From positions 40,721,501 to 40,785,500 of the forward strand of contig OX485805.1 of NCBI GenBank assembly GCA_950295325.1: 64,000 nucleotides of DNA. The letters run 5' to 3'. Positions 1 to 9,564 of the stretch are shown here, piece after piece (position 1 is the stretch's first letter; the number at the start of each line of letters is the position of its first letter). The notes beneath the pieces were generated by a model, which was not told where the DNA came from, made no database searches, and worked only from the letters and a program-made list of their open reading frames with translations. Source of the DNA: Polytrichum commune (taxonomy: Eukaryota > Streptophyta > Polytrichopsida > Polytrichales > Polytrichaceae). The translations under genes were made by a program, and so were the position numbers.

Positions 1-412
1 GGGAAGACTCCTCAATGATAGTAGGTAGTGGTATTGGTTGAGATCGAGTGACTCGCTTACCGGGGCAAGGGCGAGAGAAGTTGACGGTATCGGGGCGGTG
101 AGTCTCGCCATCATCACCAATTGGAGTGTCCGGTCTTCGCTTCTGCGATCCAAACACCTCGGGGCCCTCAAGGTGTGGATCGCGAGTGCAAAACTCTTCC
201 CCACCGGGCATGTCAAGCAAGACCTTTAGCAACACTGTGGAGTCGCCAGTACGCTGAGCTCGACGTTGAGCTCCCCTGAGCTTCAGTTCTTCTTTGCTTG
301 GACCATCACCGCCAATTCCACCTTTAAGGAATTGGTAGTATGCAACAACTTGTAAGAAGGCGCGAATGTAGTCGTCCACCGTAGCCACTTGTGAGCCCAA
401 AACAATGTCCAC
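1..412 (-). CDS. Partial Mutator-like transposase, C-terminal exon (copy 1, runs off left edge)
   Basis: On the minus strand one frame is open from about 412 to base 1 with no stop (about 137 codons). Its translation is collinear with the start of the second exon of the transposase at 2947-6700: shared stretches include VDDYxRAFLQVV, LKGG(x)GG(x)GPS(R/K)EEL, AQRRA(x)RTGD, and DTVNFSRP followed by KRVTR. This is therefore a second copy of the same element family, cut by the window edge before the SWIM finger. Unlike the copy at 4.2 kb it has no frameshift at the TAC-TAC-CAA position. Whether the rest of the gene is intact cannot be seen. Family assignment rests on the neighbour's domains, not on this fragment alone. 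Confidence 0.6.
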   Translation of the reverse strand, partial: MDIVLGSQVATVDDYIRAFLQVVAYYQFLKGGIGGDGPSKEELKLRGAQRRAQRTGDSTVLLKVLLDMPGGEEFCTRDPHLEGPEVFGSQKRRPDTPIGDDGETHRPDTVNFSRPCPGKRVTRSQPIPLPTIIEESS

Positions 413-2946
413 ATGGGTTGATTAGCCTTTAAAGTTGTTAGAATTTAGACTTTGATTTTTCATGAATTGTTATAAAACATAAACAGAGTGTAAACTTTGA
501 AGCTTGTGCTAGAATTAAGTTTGAAGCTCAAAAGATAGTGCTAGATGGTTTGGGGAATCAGTTGGGATTAATTGAAATTAGTCAGGTGTGAGTCCAAAAT
601 TGCGCTCACCGGTGTTCTTTATCCTCAAATCATTAAAAGGTTGGGCTTGGGTATTGTCTTAAAAGCTCAGGAAAAGATAAAAAAGAGTGAAGCATAGTGT
701 AGGACTTGCAATTGAAGTTAGAAATTAGATTAGGAATTATGTTAGAGCATTAGGTTAGAAGGGTGATGTTAATGATTCAACAGTGGGAAAATGAGACTTA
801 GAGCTAGGGGGGGGGGGGTGAATTCTGGCTTAATGCTCCGCGAGTAAGGGCCAGGCTGGGATTATTGTTTGATTAAGGCTCAATTCGGGTTAGTTTAGGA
901 AAGGGGACTGGGTTGACTTTGGATAAGGAAACTGGTCGATTCAGGGGGAACCTCTGTTCGGTCCAGAGAGCTTCATGCTCTCGGGAGGAGACTCTCGGCG
1001 CTCGGGACACCCAGACCAGGGGGAATATTAATGCGGCGACTGGAGAAGCAGGGGAGAGGCACGCAGAGAAGCAGCCAGGGGATCTGAGCAAGGAGTAGAG
1101 GGAGGAAAACTCTGCTTTTGTAGGATGGGAGGTAGGACGTAAGGATGGCGGCTGGAGTGGAGGGCTCTGGCTTATCCGTCAGCCAACAAGCGGGACTGAG
1201 CCAGCTGCCAGGGATGCGGCCGCTACCTGGTTTTGGGCGACTGAGGTAAGAGTAGAGCAGGTCGCATTCGGAGGGCGAAAAGGGTAGCTGGGAGATTTGG
1301 GTCTTCGGAGCTGAAGCACGTAGCGAGTGGTGGCTGCATTGCTGCATTGTTGCATTGTGAGGAGAGAGCGCATGGACCTGGGCAACCATCGACGCTATCA
1401 ACTGGGATGATCCTGGATGCTCGGTGAGGAGTTGTGCTGTGGGGGAACCGAGAGTCTGCCGAAGGGGGATTCCGGTAGCTGCGGGGCCAGATCACATCTC
1501 AGTCCCGAGCTGTCAACCAGAAGATCGCGGCGCGGCATCACCTGATTCCTGAAGCTCGGGGGTGGCTGGTAAAAATCTAATTCGGTGCGTTCACAGAAGA
1601 GGTTGTGCGGTTAGCCAGGGGTAAGATGTTTACACTCCGAGCAGAATCTTGGGAAAAGGAGTCAATTGCATTCCCCTGGGATCTGATCTTTTGTGGCAGC
1701 GAGGGGGATAGGAGACTGGCTGGGGTAGCCAGAGTTTTCACTGGCTCGGCGATGAGGAGGTGGCAGCGGGACTGACCCTGATGCGACTCAACGGGGATTG
1801 CACGACAGTAAGGACTGAGGTGGTTGCTAATGCGGTCAAGGCTAAAGGGCATACCCAACCTAGACTCAATGATCTTGGGCAACCAGGCTGTGAGGGCGAT
1901 AGAGGCAGCGTTGGCTTCAGCTGCAAGGAGGCACGGAGTTTAGCAGTCAACAAAGCTGGTCACGTGGCAGAAGCACAACGGCTTCATAGCCACTGATGGG
2001 CAAGGTCCAATTAATTGGGGAGCAAAGGCTAGCATTTAGCAGGGTTTAAGTAGAATTCTCTCACCACGATGGTGAGAGGAGAGGCCTTGTGAGGAGCAAG
2101 GAGGATAGAATGAGAACGTGTTGCTTGGATTGAATAGTGTGGATTTGGTGACTAAGGGGCAATTGTTAGGTGTGATTGATGTGGCCTCAGGACCAAGGAT
2201 TTTGGTTCGGTGGTTATGTAAGTGTGTGTGTGATTAATACATTCAACACAGGAGGGGGAGTATTCTTAAATACTTGTCACCTCTTGCTAATTGAATAAAA
2301 ACACTGGGGTTCAATGTGGAAATTGTGGAATCATGAAGCCCAACTGTGAGGGGCTAAGTATGTGGGCCATGAACTTTCACCCGGACTACGACGCAAAGGG
2401 GTGGGAGTTTGTGGCTGACACCCGGGTTTGCCGAGGTTAGAATATGCCTAACTTCCTCAATACTTGCTCGAATGGGGCAATAGAATAGTCCATTGGCATC
2501 GGGCGTTGCTAGGGCATGAGCGTAGAGCGTAGATTTTCTGAATTTCGAGCGGAGACTTTTTATTTTTAGTAATAAAATTTCCAAAAATAAAAACATTATT
2601 ATTTTTAATGGTATATTCCTCATAATATCCAAATATTTGAGCCTTATGGCCGTGGAATTTAGTACCCATAACCGTGCAAAATGGGCTTGACATATGGAAA
2701 AAATTTATATGTGACTGAGTTTTGGAGGAAATAGCTGACTTCATTGAAGAGAACTACAAGGACACATGTTCACGGAAGAGCACAAGTGATTCATAAATTT
2801 AACATAGCGAAAAAATAATATATATATATAGATATATATTTATATATACGTATTCACTAAATTGTGAAATTACATAGAGTGACGTGTGTCATACATGTTT
2901 ATGAAAAAGAACATATATATGAGACTAATAAATAAAGTTGATTACT
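413..2946. other. Intergenic or old element DNA, no convincing gene
   Basis: About 2.5 kb without a coding frame I trust. There is a run of twelve G at 807-818 and a G-rich plus strand from about 900 to 2000. A purine run followed by an AATAAA-like signal lies near 2250-2300. Short frames on both strands overlap one another and have no recognisable motif. The stretch sits between two copies of one transposase family and may be element-internal or LTR-like sequence, but I found no terminal repeat pair. Confidence 0.5.
2814..2849. repeat. TA-rich microsatellite
   Basis: Imperfect (TA)n tract interrupted by G and TT, seen directly. It lies about 100 bases beyond the stop codon of the minus-strand transposase. 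Confidence 0.8.
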
Positions 2947-5900
2947 CTAAACTGTAGCATGGGCTAAGATCCCCCTTTCAAGAATTGTTTTCACCTCCAA
3001 GAAACTGAGGGTAGGCGCATGCATGAAGAGGTCATGGTCGGCCTCTAGTTTGCAGACTTGTACGTATATATAGTAAAGATGCTTACAAGGTCGGAATGGA
3101 CACCCGCGTCTACCCAGCTTAGCCATTGTCTCTTTGAACGCCGGGCAATTGCAGTCTGGGTAGGCACTGATTGAGAGATGGTAAACTGACTCCGTGGGAG
3201 CTGGTTTAGATTGCAAAGTTACAACGCATCCAAAACCGGGTTGAGGTATCATTACTACCTTCAGAATACTTGCCTTCATTGCTCTAGCGGAATCAATGTT
3301 CTGCATGTGCTTCGAACTGGCACAAGTGATTGAACGGCGCATGTTCTTTGACTTTCGTGTTTTAGGATAAACGTCCGCATTATCTGGCATTGGAACCTGT
3401 GACAGATCCGGTGGCGGTGCTGAACTGTTGAACGTGCGGCTCACAGGAACGCTTTGCTTTTGGGGAAGTTGAAATCCCGCATTCTCCAACGCCTCAATCT
3501 CGGAACGTGTGAGATTGGTCCCTATCTTCACAGGCCAAACCGACGGGATGGGAGGTCGTTCCTCGTAATCCGAAAATGGCTCTATCCATCGTCGATGATA
3601 CCCCTTCACACACCTCTCAATATCGTCAGCATAGAAAAAAAACTGCTCTACCACCTTCTGGTTGCCTTTTTGAGGGTGGGTCCAAAGGCCAGTGTATGTG
3701 GGAGCTGGTGTGCTCTTCCCGTTTTGGACGATACGGGCTGTACATTTTTTTCGAGTGACAGCCATTTGCGCCCAACAAGCCTTCGCAAAAACCTTATTAA
3801 TTCGGGCAATGTGCCATAGCTTCTCATTCACACGAGTCTCCTCCACGGCTGTCACCCGTCCAATATCTATGCCAGTTGAGGCAGGGGGCTGTGTTGGGCG
3901 TTCCACTTCCACGTGAACTTCCTCATGGATGGTACTCAAATTTTGAGCACGAGCACGTGTCACCTTCCGACCCACTCGAGGACGTGAAAAATTAACAGTG
4001 TCTGGCCTATGAGTTTCTTCTTCGGCGCCAAGGGGAAGATCCGGCTTCCGTTTCCTCGACCCAAAAACCTCAGCTCCTTCGAGGTGTGCGTTTCGAGTAC
4101 AGAAATCTTCGGCTCCGGGCATGTTCAAGACGGCTGCGTTCAGGGTAGTCGGATCCCCGGTTCGGTGAGCTCGGCGTTGGGCTGTGCGAAGTCGAAGTTC
4201 TTCTCTCGAGGGTCCAGAGCCTCCCGCTCCACCTTTGAGGTATTGAAGTACCCCACCACTTGCAGGAATGCTCTAACGTAATCGTCGACGGCTGCCACGT
4301 AGAGATCGCCACCCCTATTGCCGGACGCTTGCAACCATTTGTTGTGAACGGTCTCAGCAAGGTTGCAAGAGGGCATTTCAGCTAGTTCATCTAGAGAATA
4401 TTTCTTCTCCTATACGAAGGCAACTGTTTAGAAAATGTTCGGAAACTCAAGTGAGCAAGGAGTAGTCGTGGTGGGCCATGCCATTTAAAAGCAAAAGATT
4501 TAATATTGTTTAGATACTACATTAGACGCAGAGAAAAGAATGCAAACTTAAAGAATTAAATAATTTGAATGAAAGAGTGTATACTTACCAGTTCCATGAA
4601 TCCACCCCACTGCCTGTATCGGAAATGCCAAAACGCAAGCCAGTGGTTCAAATGGTGGAGGCCAGCATCAGAGGTGGCACCCGAAGATGTCCACCAGGCT
4701 TTGATTGCCAAGTAACGTGTTTCAGCCTCTGCCACAAACCATGCATCTTTGTACTGCATACACAATTTCTTGTGTTGATCTTGCAATTCGTGCATGATGT
4801 ATTGTTTGGTGTGTTTTTCTAGGGATTGCGCCCAGTGGAAATAACACGTTCGCTCGCAGCCTTCCATGGGTATCTTTGGGTCTCCGGATCCGTAGATGAT
4901 GCGCACAGCGTTCCAATTGGCTTGCGCACTATCAGCCATGAAACCTTTGAACTGCGGCTTGTGTATTCCATGCCTACCCATGACATGGTTAAGGTTCTTC
5001 CAGAAAACGAGTTGAGCATCTTTGTCCTCAGACTGGAAATCACAGCAAGCAATGGTGAGTACACGTTGGTAAGAGGAGTCGTACACGTGGCAGGCCATGG
5101 TGGTCCAATTGGCAACTCGTTTGACGTGGTCGAACATCATCCAGGAGTGCTCTAAATCGCCGCTAGGTTGCATTCGGCGGACAAGGTCAACACCGCTGCT
5201 AGGTCCCACCTCGGACATCTTGAATATGAAGACCTTGTCGGAGTCGTCACCTTGGCCTGGAAACATGTTTCGTTGCACGTAGGCCGCATCACTAAGCCCT
5301 CTGAGCTTAGTGATGCCATCAAGAACGCCATATCTGCGCAAATACTTGAAACTGTAGACACGGTTTTTTAAGTTAGGGGAATTGAGCTCCTTGCAGCATT
5401 GGAAGATAGGCTCTAGCTGTTCGAGAGAAAGTAAGGTGGGAGGGTCGTCTTCTTCGCGGAGCAAGACGTTACCTAAAACATCCTTGGACGTTTCCAAGAC
5501 TATTTTGGAAATGGTAGCCTGCGGGTTGCGCTCAACATGTTGTTCGATAAAATCGTCGATTATCTTCCGCGTGCCCCTATAGTCTCCTACCTTGACAGGA
5601 TGTTTATGGTTGCCTACATGGATGCAAGCACGCTCTTGCGTATCATCTCCAAAAACGTAAAAGATTTTTGCATCACAAGAAGCTACATAAACAGGAGGTT
5701 CTTTACAGATCTTACACACTAATGTTGAAGTTGGAGGTGGAGCGTCTGCAACAGGGAAAACATCTTTGGAAGAACCTTCGAACTCGACCTCGTTCACTCC
5801 ATATGCGCGTTCAAGCCGCTGCAGAAACCCACATGTGGGATTGTGGCATTGAAGATGACCTACACAGTTAGACGACCGGAATGACAGCCCCAGCGTGTTA

Positions 5901-6700
5901 CTGATGTTAGTAGTCATAGTCTTTGTCCATATATGGCCATCGTAACGTTTGTCCATACCTTCCATAGATTTAGCATTCTTATGGAGGGCAAATGGAAGTG
6001 TGGGAGGAAGAATGAAGATTACATCCCCATTGAACGACGGTGGCAGGAAATCTACAATCTCAGTACGGATGGAATCATAATTCAGCTTTTTAAGTACTGA
6101 CTTGCTTCCAGGCATACTACCCAGGGAACGAAGGGAGGGAAGAATGTTTATGAGTTTAGTAGTTTGCGAAGGTATAAGGGAAGGAGTAGTCCTACGTGAA
6201 TCTTGAGAAGATGAGGGAGATGGACGCTTAGCACTAGACCGGATTGATGGATGGGAAGGCCTCCCCTCTTCATCAGAAGAATCAGACAAATCGATGCTAA
6301 CGCGGAGACCTGGTTCGATCTTGACACGAGACAGTAAGGGGGCTTCAGTGCACAGTGTGGAGGAACTGCGAGGAGTGAGTAGGACTGTAGTCGCGTTCAT
6401 GGACTCCGACAAGCCAAAGACGCGATACCTTCCGGGCTTGAATTTCCAAACGCGAGCATTATTGTCTAACGTTACGGGCTGGACGTATAAGGAATAAAAG
6501 ACATTTCGAGTATCCGGATCGACAACATCTGTCTCTAACCACAAGCTATCAGCATCGAAACCATAACGAATGGATAGCCACTGGGGAGTGAGATCAGCGG
6601 TTCCATCAGGGCCAGGAGGTATGCATGTAGGGATAAGAGATCCAGGAGAAACAAGTTCGATGACATCGACGAGTGGAGCTTGGACAGCAGCGGAAGACAT
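2947..6700 (-). pseudogene. MULE-type transposase (DDE + SWIM zinc finger), one frameshift
   Basis: Two exons on the minus strand: 6700..4589 and 4409..2947. The 179-base intron has a GTAAGT donor and a TATAG acceptor and keeps phase. The start is taken at 6700 (MSSAAVQAPLV); an ATG 39 codons upstream lies in T-rich leader-like sequence. Exon 1 has a WRKY-GCM1/FLYWCH-like finger (CKIC ... CIHVGNHKHP). It is followed by a MULE DDE core: D in MMFDHV (about residue 524), D in GFMADSAQ (about 590), then the C-x2-H motif CYFHW (about 619). Exon 2 ends with a SWIM finger, CNCPAFK ... CPFRPCKHLYY. Compared with the copy at 1-412, one base is missing at 4246-4247, shifting the frame. Both sides remain open, so the break is recent. 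Function in life: cut-and-paste transposition of its element. Confidence 0.75.
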
Positions 6701-6893
6701 TGAGAAACAATTTGACAATGTAATGGGAGAGGGAATTTGCAAAAGAGGGATCGAAAAGAAACAATGGGATATATACATGAGAGGTTGATGAAGACGTTGG
6801 ACATCCCAGACATGCACAGAATGTAGTCAGAAAATGTTTGGTTAAATATGAGAAATAATAATAACCTGTATGAACAGGATTGTGAACAATAAA

Positions 6894-7325
6894 TCATGGA
6901 GTGCTAGACGAAAATGGGGCCTTTGCCATATGGGGCCCTTTGCCATATTTGTCACCGTCATGTTTATGACAATGGTCAATCCCTAAACTACGAACTGCAG
7001 TGCATCCTGCGCAATCGAGTTTCTGACCTTTGGCACTCCTGAATATGGATCTAGAGTAAGTGCCAGGTTTAATAACACCTGCTCTAGAATATGCATGAAT
7101 CTTGAAAGTAGACTTGTTCTGTATCAGTGTTGCATCAACTGCCTGTAATGATGGAGTCTGTGGTTTAGGAACGACGACCGCCGGAGTAACTGAGCAGTCA
7201 GGTGGGTTGAGAATCTTCAGGTTGTTGACGCCTGGAGAACCATCGAATGAAAACGTGGTGTGAATTTGCGATGAACTAGGAGCACCTAATGGAGCAAGGC
7301 TTGGGAGACGTGAGTCAGTACCCAT
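6894..7325 (-). CDS. Small Cys/His-containing protein upstream of the transposase
   Basis: 143-codon frame starting at ATG 7325, about 50 bases downstream of a TATA-like sequence, and ending 190 bases before the transposase start. The C-terminal third carries a Cys/His cluster (CAGCTAVRS ... DHCHKHDGD) that could bind zinc; the rest is Ser/Pro-rich and has no family I recognise. It may be an accessory protein of the element, an upstream exon of the transposase transcript, or a chance frame. Codon content and the Cys/His cluster argue mildly for a real protein. Confidence 0.4.
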   Translation of the reverse strand: MGTDSRLPSLAPLGAPSSSQIHTTFSFDGSPGVNNLKILNPPDCSVTPAVVVPKPQTPSLQAVDATLIQNKSTFKIHAYSRAGVIKPGTYSRSIFRSAKGQKLDCAGCTAVRSLGIDHCHKHDGDKYGKGPHMAKAPFSSSTP

Positions 7326-7375
7326 TGGAGAAGAATATGATGAGATGACATGAAAGAAAGGGTACCAATAATCGG

Positions 7376-7389
7376 GTATTATATATACC
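7376..7389 (-). promoter_or_regulatory. TATA-like box for the 7325 frame
   Basis: On the minus strand the sequence reads GGTATATATAATAC about 50 bases upstream of the ATG at 7325, a suitable distance for a plant TATA box with a short leader. Inferred from sequence only. Confidence 0.35.
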
Positions 7390-7944
7390 TTGGGTAGACA
7401 CCAATACCCAAATACATGACAACCTATGAGATCAATTAATAGTCAATATTTATTCATGTCAATTCTAGACAACATGTTTCATGTAGGATTAGAATGTACT
7501 CCAGTAATAGTCATTACCTTATGGCCCCTAAATATGATACATGTCAGTATAGACTAATTTTCCTACGGACTAAAAAATAACTCATTCTTGATAACCTAAT
7601 ATATGCTACGCCGAAATGATGAAGGTAAACCCTAAAGGTGTATGAACCTTTTATGGAAACATATGATAATTTGAAAATTTATGGAGGCTGTCATTGTCAA
7701 GGGAGATGCGTAAATATATCAACAAATTCAAAATAGATTAGTAACCGATGTCAGTGTTGTCAGTGACCTAATCTCGGATACCGCGTTTTATTAAACGCGG
7801 GATTATAATTCGATGACGTAGCTTCCTAGAAATTAAATATAAAGGAAAGGGATTCGGTGGACTAGGTCATTCAAATACAAGTTGTGTTGTAGTTCGGTTT
7901 AGGGTGTTATCATTGTTCTACAAATTTGTGTAGTTTGATCAGCT
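7390..7944. other. AT-rich intergenic DNA with a short perfect hairpin
   Basis: No gene seen. At 7781-7800 there is a perfect hairpin with 8-base arms (CCGCGTTT / AAACGCGG) and a TATT loop. A TATA-like sequence at 7834-7845 precedes the plus-strand frame at 7945. Confidence 0.5.
7834..7845 (+). promoter_or_regulatory. TATA-like box for the 7945 frame
   Basis: TAAATATAAAGG lies about 100 bases upstream of the ATG at 7945. It resembles a plant TATA box; there is no independent support. Confidence 0.3.
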
Positions 7945-8373
7945 ATGGAGCCAACTATGGAGGGTACGAGTAGTAAAACAGACAAAGTGAATGAGGGAGG
8001 GCGGGGGAGGAAGAAGAAGAGAGGTGGTATAAAATTCAGTGGAGCCAAGGCTTTGCGACGGAACGCGTTGCGGAAGAGGGATGCCTCGGGTTCTTGCGAA
8101 GACGATCGAATAGTAGATGAAGTAGATAAGAACGATGAGGACGAGCCAGGAATGTTTAGAAAGACTATCGAGATGCGGCCGTTGAACTTGGATGCTGTTG
8201 TTGAAAATGTTGATGGTGAAGAAGAAGACGATGGAGGGGAAAAGGACAAAGAAATTGAAGAGCAAGAATGTAGAAGGCCCTCATCATCGAGGAGTGATTC
8301 TTTGGGATTCAAACATGACAGTGACGAAGAAGGGATCGATAAAGTTGTAAATTCCAAGACCCTAAAGCCTTGA
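7945..8373 (+). CDS. Small acidic protein with basic N-terminus, unknown function
   Basis: 142 codons. Residues 19-45 are strongly basic (GRGRKKKRGG, RRNALRKR), compatible with a nuclear localisation signal. The rest is dominated by Asp/Glu runs (GEEEDDGGEKDKEIEEQE) and a Ser/Asp-rich tail. No family is recognised. A second acidic stretch in an open frame follows at 8431-8631 after a possible intron, so this may be the first exon of a longer gene. The overlapping 202-codon minus-strand frame is the low-complexity complement and is not preferred. Confidence 0.4.
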   Translation: MEPTMEGTSSKTDKVNEGGRGRKKKRGGIKFSGAKALRRNALRKRDASGSCEDDRIVDEVDKNDEDEPGMFRKTIEMRPLNLDAVVENVDGEEEDDGGEKDKEIEEQECRRPSSSRSDSLGFKHDSDEEGIDKVVNSKTLKP

Positions 8374-8430
8374 AAGATGAGTATTAAACCTAAGTCATAT
8401 TCTACCTTGCGTTGATGTGTATAGTACGAA

Positions 8431-8631
8431 GAAAGTGAGACACTGGTTGGTGAAATTTTTGGGCAGCAAGACGAGCACGGAAGTGTTGCAATTGAGGGCG
8501 CACCCAATGAAGATCAAGTCGAAGAACGCGATGTGATGGACTGCAAGAAACTAGGAGAGGAAGAAGAATTAGATGAAGGATTCCTGGTACTTATCCCAAA
8601 CCCTGGAAATTTGATGTTTATGATAATTTGA
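8431..8631 (+). other. Possible second exon of the acidic gene
   Basis: 67-codon open frame without its own start, ending at TGA 8629-8631. It has the same acidic character as 7945-8373 (DEHGSVAIEGAPNEDQVEE, LGEEEELDEG). A T-rich stretch ending in GTGTATAG just upstream could be the splice acceptor. The exon join is not determined. Confidence 0.3.
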
Positions 8632-8953
8632 CAATGGATTAGGAACACATGTTGGGTAGATGTCATAAGGATATATTACGATTGTTTATATCGATTGTTG
8701 GTCACCTGATTATAGATGTCTTTCTTAGGCAGTTGACAATGAAACGATGTTACTCCATTATTTGCAAGTTTGACTCTATAAATGTTAACAGATGGAATAC
8801 AACCATAATATGGATGATAAAAAATACACATCCAGTAAAATCACATATGGTGATTGTGAGGGAGAGGATTGTAAGGTGGAACCCATTCCATCTTATAGTG
8901 ACTTGCAATCTAGTTCTGGTAGCATTAGAAGGGGTAGGCATCTAGTTCTCTTG
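8632..8953. other. AT-rich intergenic DNA
   Basis: No feature recognised. Short overlapping frames on both strands have no motif. Confidence 0.4.
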
Positions 8954-9405
8954 CTGCCTGCCCGGAGGGGCGGGGCAGGGTTCGGGAGACTTTGGAACTC
9001 AACCAGCTAAAATCCGGCCCTTCACAACTTATACCGGTTTTTCCAGAATTTGTCCGGTTGCAAACTTGTTGCCATTAATTAGGACTGGCCAATATCCTAT
9101 AATTTTTTTTCGAGTGCCGGTTAATTTATTCTTCATTGTAATGACAACCGGCCAAAAACTTGGGCATGTGTTAAATAGGAGCAACACATGCCCAAGTTCT
9201 TGGCCGGTTGTCATTACAATGAAGAATAAATTAACCGGCACTTGAAAAAACATATTATAGAATATTGGCCGGTCCAAATTAATGCCAACAAGTTTGCAAC
9301 CGGTCAAATTCTGAAGAAACCGGTAGATGTTGGGAAGGGCCGGATTTTAGCTGGTTGAGTTCCAAAGTCTCCCGAACCTTGCCCCGCCCCTCCCGCAGGC
9401 GGCAG
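8954..9405. repeat. 450-bp foldback (large inverted repeat)
   Basis: Arms 8954-9172 and 9183-9405 are near-complete reverse complements around a 10-base loop (AAATAGGAGC). The outer ends are GC-rich (CTGCC ... GGGGCGGGGC) and the inner ends are ACTTGGGCATGTGTT / AACACATGCCCAAGT. Arm identity is high, with a few substitutions and small indels. This is the form of a foldback/MITE element or of a locus giving a long hairpin RNA. No target-site duplication is evident. It directly abuts the purine tract and satellite to its right. Confidence 0.85.
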
Positions 9406-9430
9406 TGTCCCAACTCTGTTTGGGAGTTCG

Positions 9431-9563
9431 GGACGAAGGAGGCCGAGGGAAGTGGAGGTAAGGCGAGGGGAAGTCGGAGGAGGGAGGCGAGGGGACGTCA
9501 GAGGAGGGAGGCCGAGGGGAACTGGAGGTAAGGCGAGGGGACGTCGGAGGAGGGAGGCCGACG
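9431..9563. repeat. G-rich purine minisatellite
   Basis: Tandem copies built from GGCGAGGGGA, GTCGGAGGAGGGAGG and CTGGAGGTAA; the plus strand is almost pure purine with many G runs. Both strands give long frames by chance (Pro/Ser-rich on the minus strand). It has the composition expected for G-quadruplex or triplex formation. Confidence 0.75.
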
Positions 9564-9564
9564 T

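Larger units (their letters stand above)
2940..7400 (-). mobile_element. Mutator-like (MULE) DNA transposon copy, decayed
   Basis: The unit contains a spliced MULE-type transposase (2947-6700) and a small upstream frame (6894-7325) in the same orientation. A TATA-like sequence lies at 7376-7389. A related copy begins at the left edge of the window. I did not find convincing terminal inverted repeats or a 9-11 bp target duplication, so the element ends are placed only by the genes. Confidence 0.5.

Noticed and set aside
973-1401. A 142-codon minus-strand frame, Ser/Pro/Leu-rich
   Set aside because: Several overlapping frames of similar length occur here, none with a motif; it reflects G-rich composition.
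7899-8507. A 202-codon minus-strand frame rich in Ser/Phe/Leu
   Set aside because: It is the complement of the acidic (GAA/GAT-rich) plus-strand frame and has low-complexity sequence only.
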